Positions 24,703 to 32,777 of a DNA stretch of 34,636 bases are shown here, piece by piece. This DNA comes from Roseburia sp. Lineage in GTDB: Bacteria > Bacillota > Clostridia > Lachnospirales > Lachnospiraceae. The position numbers and the translations under genes are program-made. A model generated the notes under the pieces. It made no database searches, was not told the DNA's origin, and was given only the letters and a program-made list of their open reading frames with translations. The number at the start of each line of letters is the position of its first letter. The stretch's first letter is position 1. The stretch is from assembly GCA_023664725.1 (NCBI GenBank), contig JAMPFA010000020.1:1-34636 (forward strand), in the 5' to 3' direction.

Positions 24703-25863
24703 ATGAAAAGGATACAGATTGCAGCGGGATTTGTATTGGCTGTAATATGCGCTCTTGCCGGATGCGGGGAGGAAAAAGGAGACTCGGAGGCAAAAGCTTA
24801 CTATGCCCTTGTCCAAAAAGAGCAGAAATTCGGTTATATAGACGGCACAGGAAAAAAAGTTATCGATTTTATCTATGATGATGCGGGAAATTTTTCAGAA
24901 AACGGATTGGCCTATGTGTTAAAAGATGGAAAATATGGATATATAAGCAGCAATGGGGAGATGGCAATCGAGCCTCAGTTTGACCAGGGATACATTTTTT
25001 CTCATGGATATGCGGTGATCGGGCAGCAGGGAAAGTTTGGTGTTATTGATACGGAGGGGAATATTGTAATCAAACCGGAGTACGAAGGTATTTTTACCTT
25101 TTCAGAGAACGGACTGGCAGTTTACCAAAAGGGAGAAAAGTATGGATATCTGTCGGTGGAGGGGGAAGAAGCGATCCCCGCCTGCTATACCATGGCAAAA
25201 GCATTTACGAAAGAAGGGCTTGCTGTTGTGATGGAAGATGAGTTCTATGGTATGATCCGAGAGGACGGCAGTGAGGCAGTTCCTGTGGAGTATCAATATC
25301 TGGACGATCTGGGGGAAAACGGTCTTGCGCTGGCAGAGAAAGACAATAAGTGGGGATATATTGACAAGGACGGAGAGACGGTGATCGACTTTATTTATGA
25401 CGGGGCCTCCGCTTTTTCCACCAACGGCCTTGCGGCGGTGTTTAAAGACGGAAAATACGGTTATATCAATAAAAAGGGAGAAGAGGCCATTGCGTTTTCT
25501 TATACAAATGCCGGAAAGTTTTCAGAGGCAGGGGAGGGAATCTGCCTTGCGGCAGTGTGTGAGGAGGACAGCTACGGCTACATCAATGAAAAGGGGGAGG
25601 AAGTGGTTCCCATCCGCTATGGATATGTCAGCGATTTTGCCGCTAACGGTCTTGCGGCGGTGAGCAGTGATTCCGGCTGGGGTTATGTGAACAATGAAGG
25701 CCAGGAGATAGGAGATATGGAGTATCAGTATGCCGGCGCTTTTGGGGAATCCGGTCTTGCCATTGTGGAATCAGACGGAGTCTATGGCTGCATCAACGGG
25801 GCAGGTGAGCTGGTGGTAAAGCCGGAATATGAAAATATAGGAACCTTTGTAAAAATAAAATAG
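24703..25863 (+). CDS. Lipoprotein made of ten WG repeats
   Basis: This 386-residue surface lipoprotein has a signal ending in ALAGC with Cys21 lipidated. From about residue 42 to the end it consists of ten WG-type repeats of roughly 35-40 residues. Each starts with a (W/F/Y)-G-x-(I/L/V)-(D/S/N/R) strand such as FGYID, WGYID or YGYIN, then a turn with G-x-x-x-I/V, and then a F-S/T-x-x-G-L-A strand. WG repeats probably form a beta structure; their role is unknown and ligand binding or adhesion is only a suggestion. The ATG at 24703 has an AGAGGGAAG site; a reading from 24619 would add residues ahead of the signal peptide. It sits between map and apt in a close-packed operon, which gives no functional hint. 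Confidence 0.9.
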   Translation: MKRIQIAAGFVLAVICALAGCGEEKGDSEAKAYYALVQKEQKFGYIDGTGKKVIDFIYDDAGNFSENGLAYVLKDGKYGYISSNGEMAIEPQFDQGYIFSHGYAVIGQQGKFGVIDTEGNIVIKPEYEGIFTFSENGLAVYQKGEKYGYLSVEGEEAIPACYTMAKAFTKEGLAVVMEDEFYGMIREDGSEAVPVEYQYLDDLGENGLALAEKDNKWGYIDKDGETVIDFIYDGASAFSTNGLAAVFKDGKYGYINKKGEEAIAFSYTNAGKFSEAGEGICLAAVCEEDSYGYINEKGEEVVPIRYGYVSDFAANGLAAVSSDSGWGYVNNEGQEIGDMEYQYAGAFGESGLAIVESDGVYGCINGAGELVVKPEYENIGTFVKIK

Positions 25864-25887
25864 AAAAAATTTCAGGAGGAACAGAGG

Positions 25888-26412
25888 ATGAAAAAAATTG
25901 AAGAATATGTGAGAAGTATACCGGATTTCCCGGAGAAGGGAATTATCTTCCGGGACGTTACCAGTGTTTTGGGGGATGCGGACGGGCTCAAGCTTGCCAT
26001 TGACTCTATGATCGGACTCTTGGACGGTGTGGAGTTTGACGTGGTGGCAGGGACGGAATCCAGAGGGTTTATTTTCGGTGTTCCCATTGCCTACGCTCTT
26101 GGAAAACCTTTTGTCCCAATCCGCAAAAAGGGGAAACTTCCCTGTGAGACGATTACGGCCAGTTATGAGCTGGAATACGGCAGTGCGGAGATTGAGATGC
26201 ACAGAGATTCCATTAGACCGGGGCAGAGAGTGGTTTTGGTGGACGATCTGATCGCTACCGGAGGAACAGTGGAAGCCTGCATCCGTCTGGCGGAAGAGCT
26301 GGGAGGAAAAGTGGTGAAGATCATTTTTCTTATGGAACTTGCGGGATTAAAGGGAAGAGACAAACTTGGCGGATATGACGTAGCTTCGGTTATTACATAC
26401 GAGGGCAAGTAG
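25888..26412 (+). CDS. apt: Adenine phosphoribosyltransferase
   Basis: This 174-residue cytoplasmic salvage enzyme makes AMP from adenine and PRPP. Signatures are IPDFPEKGIIFRDVT at the N-terminus, the GTESRGFIFG loop, PIRKKGKLP and the PRPP-binding VVLVDDLIATGGT (about residues 115-127). Length is normal for Apt. The ATG is preceded by CAGGAGG. The NCS2 purine permease gene follows 21 bp later, so uptake and salvage of purines are linked in one operon. No purine riboswitch is visible upstream in the 24-bp gap. Confidence 0.97.
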   Translation: MKKIEEYVRSIPDFPEKGIIFRDVTSVLGDADGLKLAIDSMIGLLDGVEFDVVAGTESRGFIFGVPIAYALGKPFVPIRKKGKLPCETITASYELEYGSAEIEMHRDSIRPGQRVVLVDDLIATGGTVEACIRLAEELGGKVVKIIFLMELAGLKGRDKLGGYDVASVITYEGK

Positions 26413-26433
26413 CAGAAAAGGAGAAAATAAATC

Positions 26434-27792
26434 ATGCTGGAAAAGTTTTTTAAGCTGAATGAGAATCATACTACGGTGAGGACAGAGGTCATTGCGGGAA
26501 TTACCACATTTATGGCCATGGCTTATATCCTGGCGGTAAACCCCACTATGCTGGGGGATGCGGGGATGAACCGGGATGCGGTGCTGATGGCCACCTGTCT
26601 GGCTTCTTTTGTGGGAACTATGGCAATGGCGCTGATGGCAAATTATCCCTTCGCCCTGGCACCTGGCATGGGGCTGAATGCCTATTTTGCCTACACCGTA
26701 TGCGGGGCCATGGGATATTCCTGGCAGATCGCTCTTTTGGCGGTATTTGTGGAGGGTATTATCTTTATTGTCCTATCCTTGACAAATGTCAGGGAGGCAA
26801 TTTTTGACGCAATTCCAAGCACTTTAAAAAAAGGCGTCAGTGCAGGTATCGGTCTTTTTATTGCTTTTATCGGCCTTCAGGGGGCGCATCTTGTGGTGGC
26901 AAATCCTTCCACCCTTGTAACTTATGTCGCTTTTGCGGACAACTGGCATACGGAAGGGATCTGTGCTGTTCTGGCACTGATCGGACTGATGCTTACGGCA
27001 ATCCTCTATATCAAGGGGATGAAAGGCTCTATCCTTATCGGGATACTGGCAACCTGGGCGCTTGGAATGCTTTCCCAGGCAGTGGGAATCTATGTGGTTG
27101 ATGTGGAGAATGGATTTTATTCCCTGTATCCTTCCATGGCACTGACAGACTTCTCTTCCCTGGGAAGTACATTTGGCCAGTGCTTTAAGGCGGATTTTTC
27201 CGGTGTAAGTATTTTTAATTTTATTGTGATCCTGCTGTCCTTTTTGTTTGTGGACATGTTTGACACCATAGGTACATTGATTGGTGTGTCCTCCAAGGCG
27301 GGGATGCTGGATAAAGACGAGAAGCTTCCAAGGATCCGGCCTGCGCTGCTGGCGGATGCCATTGCAACTTCCGCAGGGGCAGTTTTGGGAACTTCTACCA
27401 CTACCACTTTTGTGGAGAGTTCTGCAGGAGTAGGGGAAGGGGCGAGAACCGGACTGGCTTCCGTGGTAACAGGATTTCTGTTTTTGCTGGCAATCTTTTT
27501 TGCGCCGATCTTTACGGCGGTTCCCGGATTCGCAACGGCGCCGGCTTTGATCTTTGTGGGATTTCTTATGGTTTCTTCTATTGTAAAAATAGATTTTGAT
27601 GATCTAACAGAGAGTATTCCCGCATATCTGTGCTTTCTGGCAATGCCGCTGTTATACAGCATTTCCGAGGGAATTGCCATTGGGGTGATCTCCTATGTGG
27701 TGATCAATCTGGTGTGCAAAAATGGGAAGAAGATCACGCCGCTGATGTATATTCTGGCAGTATTGTTTATATGTAAATATATATTTTTGTAG
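26434..27792 (+). CDS. NCS2 family purine permease (AzgA/PbuG type)
   Basis: This 452-residue membrane permease has about twelve to fourteen helices and belongs to the AzgA-like branch of the nucleobase-cation symporter 2 family, which imports adenine, guanine or hypoxanthine with protons. Signatures include TEVIAGITTFMAMAYILAVNP at the start, ALAPGMGLNAYFAYTV in helix 3, FVDMFDTIGTLIGV in the substrate-binding core and GTSTTTTFVESSAGVGEGARTG. The order matches characterised PbuG/PbuO-type transporters. The ATG has an AAAGGAG site. It is co-directional with apt, which would trap the imported base. Adenine is the best guess from that pairing. A long hairpin begins 16 bp after the stop. Confidence 0.94.
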   Translation: MLEKFFKLNENHTTVRTEVIAGITTFMAMAYILAVNPTMLGDAGMNRDAVLMATCLASFVGTMAMALMANYPFALAPGMGLNAYFAYTVCGAMGYSWQIALLAVFVEGIIFIVLSLTNVREAIFDAIPSTLKKGVSAGIGLFIAFIGLQGAHLVVANPSTLVTYVAFADNWHTEGICAVLALIGLMLTAILYIKGMKGSILIGILATWALGMLSQAVGIYVVDVENGFYSLYPSMALTDFSSLGSTFGQCFKADFSGVSIFNFIVILLSFLFVDMFDTIGTLIGVSSKAGMLDKDEKLPRIRPALLADAIATSAGAVLGTSTTTTFVESSAGVGEGARTGLASVVTGFLFLLAIFFAPIFTAVPGFATAPALIFVGFLMVSSIVKIDFDDLTESIPAYLCFLAMPLLYSISEGIAIGVISYVVINLVCKNGKKITPLMYILAVLFICKYIFL

Positions 27793-27800
27793 AAAGTTTA

Positions 27801-27863
27801 ATTAGAAAACACAGCAGGCATGAGATTTACTGTCGATGGGACAGTACCTCATGCCTGCTGTGT
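27801..27863 (-). terminator. Long hairpin, terminator-like on the minus strand
   Basis: A perfect 16-bp stem joins 27809-27824 and 27848-27863, enclosing a second 6-bp stem (ACTGTC with GACAGT). On the minus strand it is followed by TTTTCT; on the plus strand no U-tract follows. It may also block transcripts leaving the purine permease gene. Confidence 0.6.
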
Positions 27864-27992
27864 ACATCTCCTGCCCGGTCAGGCAGGAAAAAAGGGAGAG
27901 AAAGAAACTGGAATATGGTAAACCCTGTTGCCAGGGATAACTTTTTGTCGGAGCCGACCAAGCTCCGCAGAACTTTACAACTCCTTTGAATA
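27801..27992 (-). ncRNA. Candidate structured non-coding RNA on the minus strand
   Basis: The 297-bp gap between the purine permease gene and aroE holds a chain of stems read on the minus strand. First comes CGGAGC/GCTCCG with a 7-base loop (about 27970-27950), then CCCTG-GCAA-CAGGG with a tetraloop, then TCCTGCC/GGCAGGA (about 27890-27868), and last the 16-bp terminator-like hairpin. Overlapping -10-like sequences (TACTAT, TATACT) lie at 28005-27995, with TTGTGA 16 bases before TACTAT. A transcript of about 190 nt is predicted, with no gene downstream on that strand. I could not match it to a named RNA family. A 73-codon frame on this strand has no ribosome binding site and looks fortuitous. 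Confidence 0.45.
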
Positions 27993-28089
27993 TGAGTATA
28001 GTATACATAACAAATGTGTTCACAATTTGAATAAATATGGAAATATTTTTGAAGTTTATTAAAAAAGAATAAACAGGAGGACTTTTAAA

Positions 28090-28962
28090 ATGGAGAAGCG
28101 TATTACAGGAAGTACAGGATTATTGGGGCTTATCGGCTCCCCGGTGAGTCATTCCGGCTCCCCGGCAATGTATAATTATAGTTTTCAGGAGCTGGGGCTT
28201 GACTATGCGTACCTTGCATTTGACGTGCCTATTTCTGAGGTAAAAAATGCCATCCAGGCAATCAAGACCTTTCACATGCGGGGGTGCAATGTGACGATGC
28301 CCTGTAAGACGGAAGTGGTACAGTACATGGATGAGCTTTCCGATGCTGCCAAAATTATCGGTGCGGTAAATACCATTGTAAATGAGGACGGCAAGTTGGT
28401 GGGCCACATTACAGACGGAACTGGATTTGTGGACAATTTAAAAGACCATGGAACGGATGTGGCGGGAAAGAAGCTGACCATCGCCGGAGGCGGCGGTGCG
28501 GCCACAGCGGTGCAGGTACAGTGTGCCTTAGACGGAGCGAGGGAGATTTCTATTTTTAACAGGAAAGACGCATTTTTCGGAAGAACGGTGGAGACGGCGG
28601 AGAAAATAAAAAAAGCCTGTCCGAACTGCGCAGTGAATGTGTTCGATATGGATGACCAGTCGAAAATGAAAGAGGAGATAATGGACAGCGATATTTTTGT
28701 CAATGCCACGATTGTTGGGATGAAGCCCATGGAAAATGAAAGTGTGGTAAAGGATGTCTCTGCCTTTCACAAAGGCCTTGTGGTGTGTGACGTGGTCTAC
28801 AATCCTAAGGAGACAAAACTTCTTCGGGAGGCAAAAGAGCAGGGATGCAAATGCATCGGCGGTGAGGGTATGCTGTTGTGGCAGGGAGTGGCGGCCTTTA
28901 AGCTCTACACAGGGAAGGATATGCCGGTAGAAGGCGTAAAGAAAATACTCTTTGGAGAATAA
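28090..28962 (+). CDS. aroE: Shikimate dehydrogenase
   Basis: This 290-residue enzyme reduces 3-dehydroshikimate to shikimate with NADPH (or NADH in YdiB-type relatives). Substrate-binding residues are visible: SHSGSPAMYN at about 20-30, the catalytic Lys73 in NVTMPCK, Asn94/95 in AVNT and Asp109 in TDGTG. The nucleotide loop is AGGGGAATA at about 132-140 in place of the usual GAGGA. Its length and slightly divergent motifs are closer to the YdiB/quinate-shikimate type than to compact AroE, so cofactor choice is open. The ATG has an AGGAGG site. A weak TTCACA-17-AATATT pair (28019-28047) may be its promoter. Shikimate kinase follows 21 bp later, giving consecutive pathway steps. Confidence 0.93.
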   Translation: MEKRITGSTGLLGLIGSPVSHSGSPAMYNYSFQELGLDYAYLAFDVPISEVKNAIQAIKTFHMRGCNVTMPCKTEVVQYMDELSDAAKIIGAVNTIVNEDGKLVGHITDGTGFVDNLKDHGTDVAGKKLTIAGGGGAATAVQVQCALDGAREISIFNRKDAFFGRTVETAEKIKKACPNCAVNVFDMDDQSKMKEEIMDSDIFVNATIVGMKPMENESVVKDVSAFHKGLVVCDVVYNPKETKLLREAKEQGCKCIGGEGMLLWQGVAAFKLYTGKDMPVEGVKKILFGE

Positions 28963-28983
28963 TTGAAAAAGGAGCGAAGAGCG

Positions 28984-29493
28984 ATGAAGGGAAATATTTT
29001 TCTCATTGGCTTTATGGGAACCGGAAAGAGCACCATCTCAAAAGCATTAAAAAGGATGCTGCATATGGAATGTATGGAGATGGATGAGATGATCGAGGAA
29101 AAGCAGGGGATGCCTATTCCAGAGATTTTTGAGAAGTATGGAGAGAACTATTTCAGAGATGTGGAGAGCCAGCTTTTGCGGGAACTTCGGGAGGGGGAGG
29201 ATGTCATCGTCTCCTGCGGCGGCGGAGTGGTAGTCCGGCCGGAAAATATCGGATACATGAAAGACAGCGGGAAGGTAGTGCTTTTGTCCGCAACGCCGGA
29301 AACTGTGTATGAGAGGGTGAAACACAGTACGAATCGTCCGATCTTAAACGGAAATATGAATGTGGAATATATTGGGGAATTAATGGAAAAACGCCGGGAG
29401 AAATATCAGGCAGCGGCAGACATTGTGATCGCCACGGACGGGAAGACCACAGAGGAGATCTGCAGAGAAATCTGTAAGGCGCTTAAAGGATAA
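28984..29493 (+). CDS. aroK: Shikimate kinase
   Basis: This 169-residue P-loop kinase phosphorylates the shikimate made by the upstream enzyme. The Walker A motif is GFMGTGKST at 9-17. Asp34 and Arg58 (in NYFRDVE) are in the positions that bind shikimate, and SCGGGVV at about 77-83 supplies the conserved Gly-rich loop. The lid carries KHSTNRPIL. Length is typical. I chose the ATG at 28984, which has AAAGGAG 9 bases upstream; a TTG at 28963 would read through that site and is unlikely. trkA follows 12 bp later, so aro and trk genes may share a transcript. Confidence 0.95.
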   Translation: MKGNIFLIGFMGTGKSTISKALKRMLHMECMEMDEMIEEKQGMPIPEIFEKYGENYFRDVESQLLRELREGEDVIVSCGGGVVVRPENIGYMKDSGKVVLLSATPETVYERVKHSTNRPILNGNMNVEYIGELMEKRREKYQAAADIVIATDGKTTEEICREICKALKG

Positions 29494-29505
29494 GGAGGGG
29501 GTTTC

Positions 29506-30861
29506 GTGAAAATTATTATTGCGGGGGACGGGAAAGTAGGAGCCACTTTAGTCCGGCAGCTCTCGGCAGAGGATTATGATCTGACTCTGGTGGATGTAAA
29601 CCCAAACCGGCTGGACAGCAGCTCTGAGCGGTTTGACATTTTGGCGGTGGAGGGAAACTGTGCCTCTATGGAAGTTTTGAAACAGGCGGGGGTGGAGACA
29701 GCGGATCTTTTGATTGCAGCCACAAGTGCGGACGAAATTAATCTTTTGTGCTGCCTGACAGCCCACGTGCTAAATCCCAAGTTACATACTATCGCAAGAA
29801 TAAGGAATCCCGAATACATCGGGCAGGTTTATAAAATGCGTCATGCTTTCGCATTGTCTATGACAGTGAACCCGGAGAGACAGGCGGCGGTGGAAATCGA
29901 GAGGCTCTTAAAATATCCGGGATTTTTAAAGCGGGAGACATTTGCCAAAGGCAGGATGGAGCTGGTAGAACTTAAGGTGATGCCGGGGAGCAAGCTTGGC
30001 AATGTCACGTTAAATGATCTGGACAGCGTGGTGAAATGTCAGATTTTGGTGTGTGTTGTGGTGCGGGAAGGAAAAGCGGTAACTCCTGACGGTAATTTTG
30101 TACTGCGGGAAGGAGACCATATTTTTGTAACCGCATCCATTGAAAATCTGACCATGCTCTTAAAAAACCTGGGGATCATTACCCATAAGGCAAAGCGGAT
30201 CATTATCTGTGGCGGAGGAAGGGTCAGTATCTATCTGGCAAAGATTTTGGAGAAGAGCAAGATCACTGTCCAGATCATTGAGAAGGACAGAGCAAAATGT
30301 GAACTGCTGGCAGGACTTTTGCCAAATGCCTGTATCGTGGAGGGAGACGCCAGCGATGAACAGCTTTTGGAGAGCGAAGGAATTGCAGACTGTGATGCGT
30401 TGATCACCATGACGGGCCTGGATGAGCTGAATATGATTGTTTCCCTGTATGGAAGCCAGTGCGGAGTGCCTCAGGTCATCACAAAACTTGGGCGCACAAA
30501 CAGCAACGGAATCTTGGACAGCCTGGAAATTGGAAGTATTATCAGCCCCAAGGAACTGTGCTGTAATACGATCGTGCGTTATGTCAGAGCAGTGAAAAAA
30601 CAGGCCGGCGCGGCATTGGCGGTACATACCATTGCGGACGGACAGGCGGAGGCGGTGGAGTTTGTCGTGGACGATTCCACAATGCACTGCAATGAGCCGT
30701 TGAAAAATCTGCGGATCAAACCGAATGTCCGCATTGCAGGTATTATGCGCTCTCTGGTACCGGAGCTTCCAAATGGAGATTCTTATTTCCAAAAAGGAGA
30801 TACGGTGATCATTATCACAAGTGGTCGGGTAATCTATCAGATCAATGATATTTTTGAATAA
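29506..30861 (+). CDS. trkA: Trk potassium uptake regulatory subunit TrkA
   Basis: This 451-residue cytoplasmic protein regulates the TrkH potassium channel by binding nucleotides. It is a tandem of two RCK units, the usual length for a duplicated TrkA. The first Rossmann domain begins KIIIAGDGKVGATLVRQL and ends in an acidic VDVN. The second begins KRIIICGGGRVSIYLAKIL with IEKD. Each is followed by a C-terminal RCK_C domain (about 140-215 and 370-450). The start is GTG at 29506 with AAGGAGGGGG just upstream. Its partner trkH lies 64 bp downstream on the same strand. Confidence 0.96.
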   Translation: MKIIIAGDGKVGATLVRQLSAEDYDLTLVDVNPNRLDSSSERFDILAVEGNCASMEVLKQAGVETADLLIAATSADEINLLCCLTAHVLNPKLHTIARIRNPEYIGQVYKMRHAFALSMTVNPERQAAVEIERLLKYPGFLKRETFAKGRMELVELKVMPGSKLGNVTLNDLDSVVKCQILVCVVVREGKAVTPDGNFVLREGDHIFVTASIENLTMLLKNLGIITHKAKRIIICGGGRVSIYLAKILEKSKITVQIIEKDRAKCELLAGLLPNACIVEGDASDEQLLESEGIADCDALITMTGLDELNMIVSLYGSQCGVPQVITKLGRTNSNGILDSLEIGSIISPKELCCNTIVRYVRAVKKQAGAALAVHTIADGQAEAVEFVVDDSTMHCNEPLKNLRIKPNVRIAGIMRSLVPELPNGDSYFQKGDTVIIITSGRVIYQINDIFE

Positions 30862-30925
30862 AAGAATTGGCAGATTCGTATATAGGATACGGCTGCAAAT
30901 GAAGATACAATGACAGGAGAAGACA

Positions 30926-32380
30926 ATGAATTATAAAATTATGGGCAGATTTATGGGGCGGATTTTGCTGGTGGAGGCCGCCTTTATGCTGCCGGCTCTC
31001 TTAATAGGTATGTATTTTGGGGAAGGTCATGCGGTAAAAGGTTTTAGTATGGGTATCGGGGTGACAATTTTGCTGGCAGTGATACTTTTGCAGGTCTGCC
31101 GCAAGGGAGGAAGGAGCTTTCACGCAAGGGAAGGACTTGTATGTGTGGGGCTTAGCTGGATTGTTCTCAGTATTCTGGGGTCTCTGCCTTTCTATTTTTC
31201 CGGGGAGATTCCTCATTATATCGATGCGCTGTTTGAGACGGTATCAGGATTTACCACCACAGGAGCGTCCATTCTTCCAGAAGTGGAAAGTCTCTCAAAA
31301 AGTATTTTATATTGGCGGAGTTTTACCCATTGGCTGGGGGGCATGGGTGTGCTGGTGTTTCTTTTGGCAGTGGCATCTACAGCGGACAGCAAACAGGGAT
31401 TTACCATGCATCTGCTTCGGGCGGAGAGCCCAGGTCCAAATGTAGGGAAATTGGTGCCGAAAATGAAAACCACGGCTCGGATTCTGTACATTCTGTATAT
31501 TGTTTTGACCGTGATAAATGTAGTCTTTCTGCTGCTTGGGGGGATGTCGGTGTTTGAGGCGGTCTGCACGGCGTTAGGGACGGCAGGGACTGGAGGCTTC
31601 GGGGTGAAAAATGACAGTATTGCCGGTTACAGCCCCTATATTCAGAATGTGTGCACCGTGTTTATGTTTCTCTTCGGAGTGAACTTCAGCTGCTATTACC
31701 TTCTGATTTTAAAGAAATTTTATACGGTGTGGAAGGATGAGGAAGTGCGGTTGTATTTTGGCATGGTGTTTGGCAGTATTGCACTGATTGTCTGGAACCT
31801 CAGGGGATATTACCCCACTCTGGGAGAGACCATCCGCCATGCGGCATTCCAGGTGGTCAGCGTTGTCACAACCACAGGGTATGCCACCACGGATTTTGAT
31901 TTGTGGCCCGGTTTTTCTAAGGCGATTCTGCTCAGCCTGATGGTGGTGGGAGCCTGTGCAGGAAGTACCGGAGGCGGTTTTAAATGTATCCGTATCCTTC
32001 TGGTGATGAAGAATCTGAAGAGGAATGTGCAAAAGGTGCTGCATCCCCAGAAAGTCCAGGTGGTGAGGATGAATGGCAGGCCGGTGGCAGAAAAGATTGT
32101 GGAGAACACCAATGCGTATCTGGCGGCTTACACCTTTATTTTTGCTTTAAGTTTTATATTGATATCCATTGACAATTTTTCTGTCACCACGAATTTTTCT
32201 GCTGTCATGGCCTGCTTTAACAATATCGGGCCGGGGCTGGAGGCTGTGGGGCCCACCTGTAATTTTTCCGCTTACAGCATTTTTTCAAAGATGGTGCTGA
32301 TTGTGGATATGCTGGCGGGGCGCCTGGAGATCTTCCCAATTTTGATCCTGTTTTCCAAGTCGGCATGGAAACATCGGTAA
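30926..32380 (+). CDS. trkH: Trk potassium uptake membrane subunit TrkH
   Basis: This 484-residue membrane protein is the potassium-translocating partner of TrkA. It has the fourfold repeated membrane-pore-membrane plan. Filter-like loops are visible: SGFTTTGAS at about 105-115, GTAGTGGFGV at about 215-225, VTTTGYATTDF at about 313-323 and NNIGPGLEAVGP near 430. The helix with ACAGSTGGGFKCIRILL, before the third/fourth unit, is typical of the family. The ATG has an ACAGGAGAAG site. The gene is closed by a terminator about 60 bp after its stop, and that same hairpin overlaps the control region of spoIIID. Confidence 0.95.
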   Translation: MNYKIMGRFMGRILLVEAAFMLPALLIGMYFGEGHAVKGFSMGIGVTILLAVILLQVCRKGGRSFHAREGLVCVGLSWIVLSILGSLPFYFSGEIPHYIDALFETVSGFTTTGASILPEVESLSKSILYWRSFTHWLGGMGVLVFLLAVASTADSKQGFTMHLLRAESPGPNVGKLVPKMKTTARILYILYIVLTVINVVFLLLGGMSVFEAVCTALGTAGTGGFGVKNDSIAGYSPYIQNVCTVFMFLFGVNFSCYYLLILKKFYTVWKDEEVRLYFGMVFGSIALIVWNLRGYYPTLGETIRHAAFQVVSVVTTTGYATTDFDLWPGFSKAILLSLMVVGACAGSTGGGFKCIRILLVMKNLKRNVQKVLHPQKVQVVRMNGRPVAEKIVENTNAYLAAYTFIFALSFILISIDNFSVTTNFSAVMACFNNIGPGLEAVGPTCNFSAYSIFSKMVLIVDMLAGRLEIFPILILFSKSAWKHR

Positions 32381-32427
32381 TTTTTGCATTAAAAGAGATA
32401 GAAAGCTATGTTCTCAAAATCCTGGGA

Positions 32428-32454
32428 ATAAGGAAATCATCCCCTGCATACAAT
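32428..32454 (+). promoter_or_regulatory. Sigma-E-like promoter of spoIIID inside the trkH terminator
   Basis: CATACAAT (32447-32454) is a perfect match to the sigma-E -10 known from Bacillus subtilis. An ATA (32428-32430) lies 16 bases upstream, as in sigma-E -35 elements. spoIIID is sigma-E-controlled in model spore formers. The -10 overlaps the 5' arm of the trkH terminator, so transcription should start in the hairpin loop at about 32461. Confidence 0.65.
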
Positions 32455-32482
32455 GTAACAACAAGTATCGCAGGGGTTTTTT
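32441..32482 (+). terminator. Intrinsic terminator after trkH, containing the spoIIID ribosome binding site
   Basis: CCCCTGC (32441-32447) pairs with GCAGGGG (32470-32476), extended by ATAC/GTAT past a bulged C, then TTTTTT. The AGGGG of the 3' arm is the only Shine-Dalgarno-like sequence for the GTG at 32483. Confidence 0.88.
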
Positions 32483-32740
32483 GTGAAAAGTTATATAGAG
32501 GAGAGAGCGATGGATATCGCCAGATATATTGTGGAAAACAATGCAACGGTAAGGCAGACGGCGAAGAAGTTTGGGATTAGTAAGAGTACGGTACATAAGG
32601 ACGTGACAGAACGCCTCCCCCAGATCAATCCGTCTCTTGCCCAGAAAGCAAGGAAAGTTTTAGATATCAATAAATCAGAACGGCATATCCGGGGAGGTCT
32701 TGCTACAAGAGAGAAATATCTTCACCAACACCATGGATAA
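32483..32740 (+). CDS. spoIIID: Sporulation transcription factor SpoIIID
   Basis: This 85-residue DNA-binding protein of the mother cell adjusts the sigma-E regulon during sporulation. The helix-turn-helix TVRQTAKKFGISKSTVHKDVTERLPQINP (about 22-50) and the basic C-terminal RHIRGGLATREKYLHQ are those of SpoIIID. The start is taken as GTG at 32483, because the first residues (KSYIEER) align with the family N-terminus (HDYIKER in Bacillus subtilis). An internal ATG at 32510 has a stronger GAGGAG site and would give a protein 9 residues shorter; it cannot be fully excluded. The GTG directly follows the U-tract of the trkH terminator. A sigma-E-like promoter lies within that hairpin. Confidence 0.96.
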   Translation: MKSYIEERAMDIARYIVENNATVRQTAKKFGISKSTVHKDVTERLPQINPSLAQKARKVLDINKSERHIRGGLATREKYLHQHHG

Positions 32741-32777
32741 AAGGCAGTTTTGAGAGTGAAATTTATGGTGTAAAAGG

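Noticed and set aside
27866..27890. TCCTGCC/GGCAGGA stem followed by AAAAAA as a minus-strand terminator
   Set aside because: On the minus strand the T-run comes before the stem, not after it, so it cannot terminate in that direction.
27802..28023. A 73-codon minus-strand reading frame with a Cys/Phe-rich product in the gap before aroE
   Set aside because: It has no ribosome binding site, a composition unlike real proteins, and lies across strong RNA stems; a non-coding RNA explains the region better.
32510..32740. Shorter spoIIID from the ATG at 32510
   Set aside because: Its GAGGAG site is better, but the nine residues it would drop match the conserved SpoIIID N-terminus (YIEER versus YIKER). 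Kept only as an alternative.
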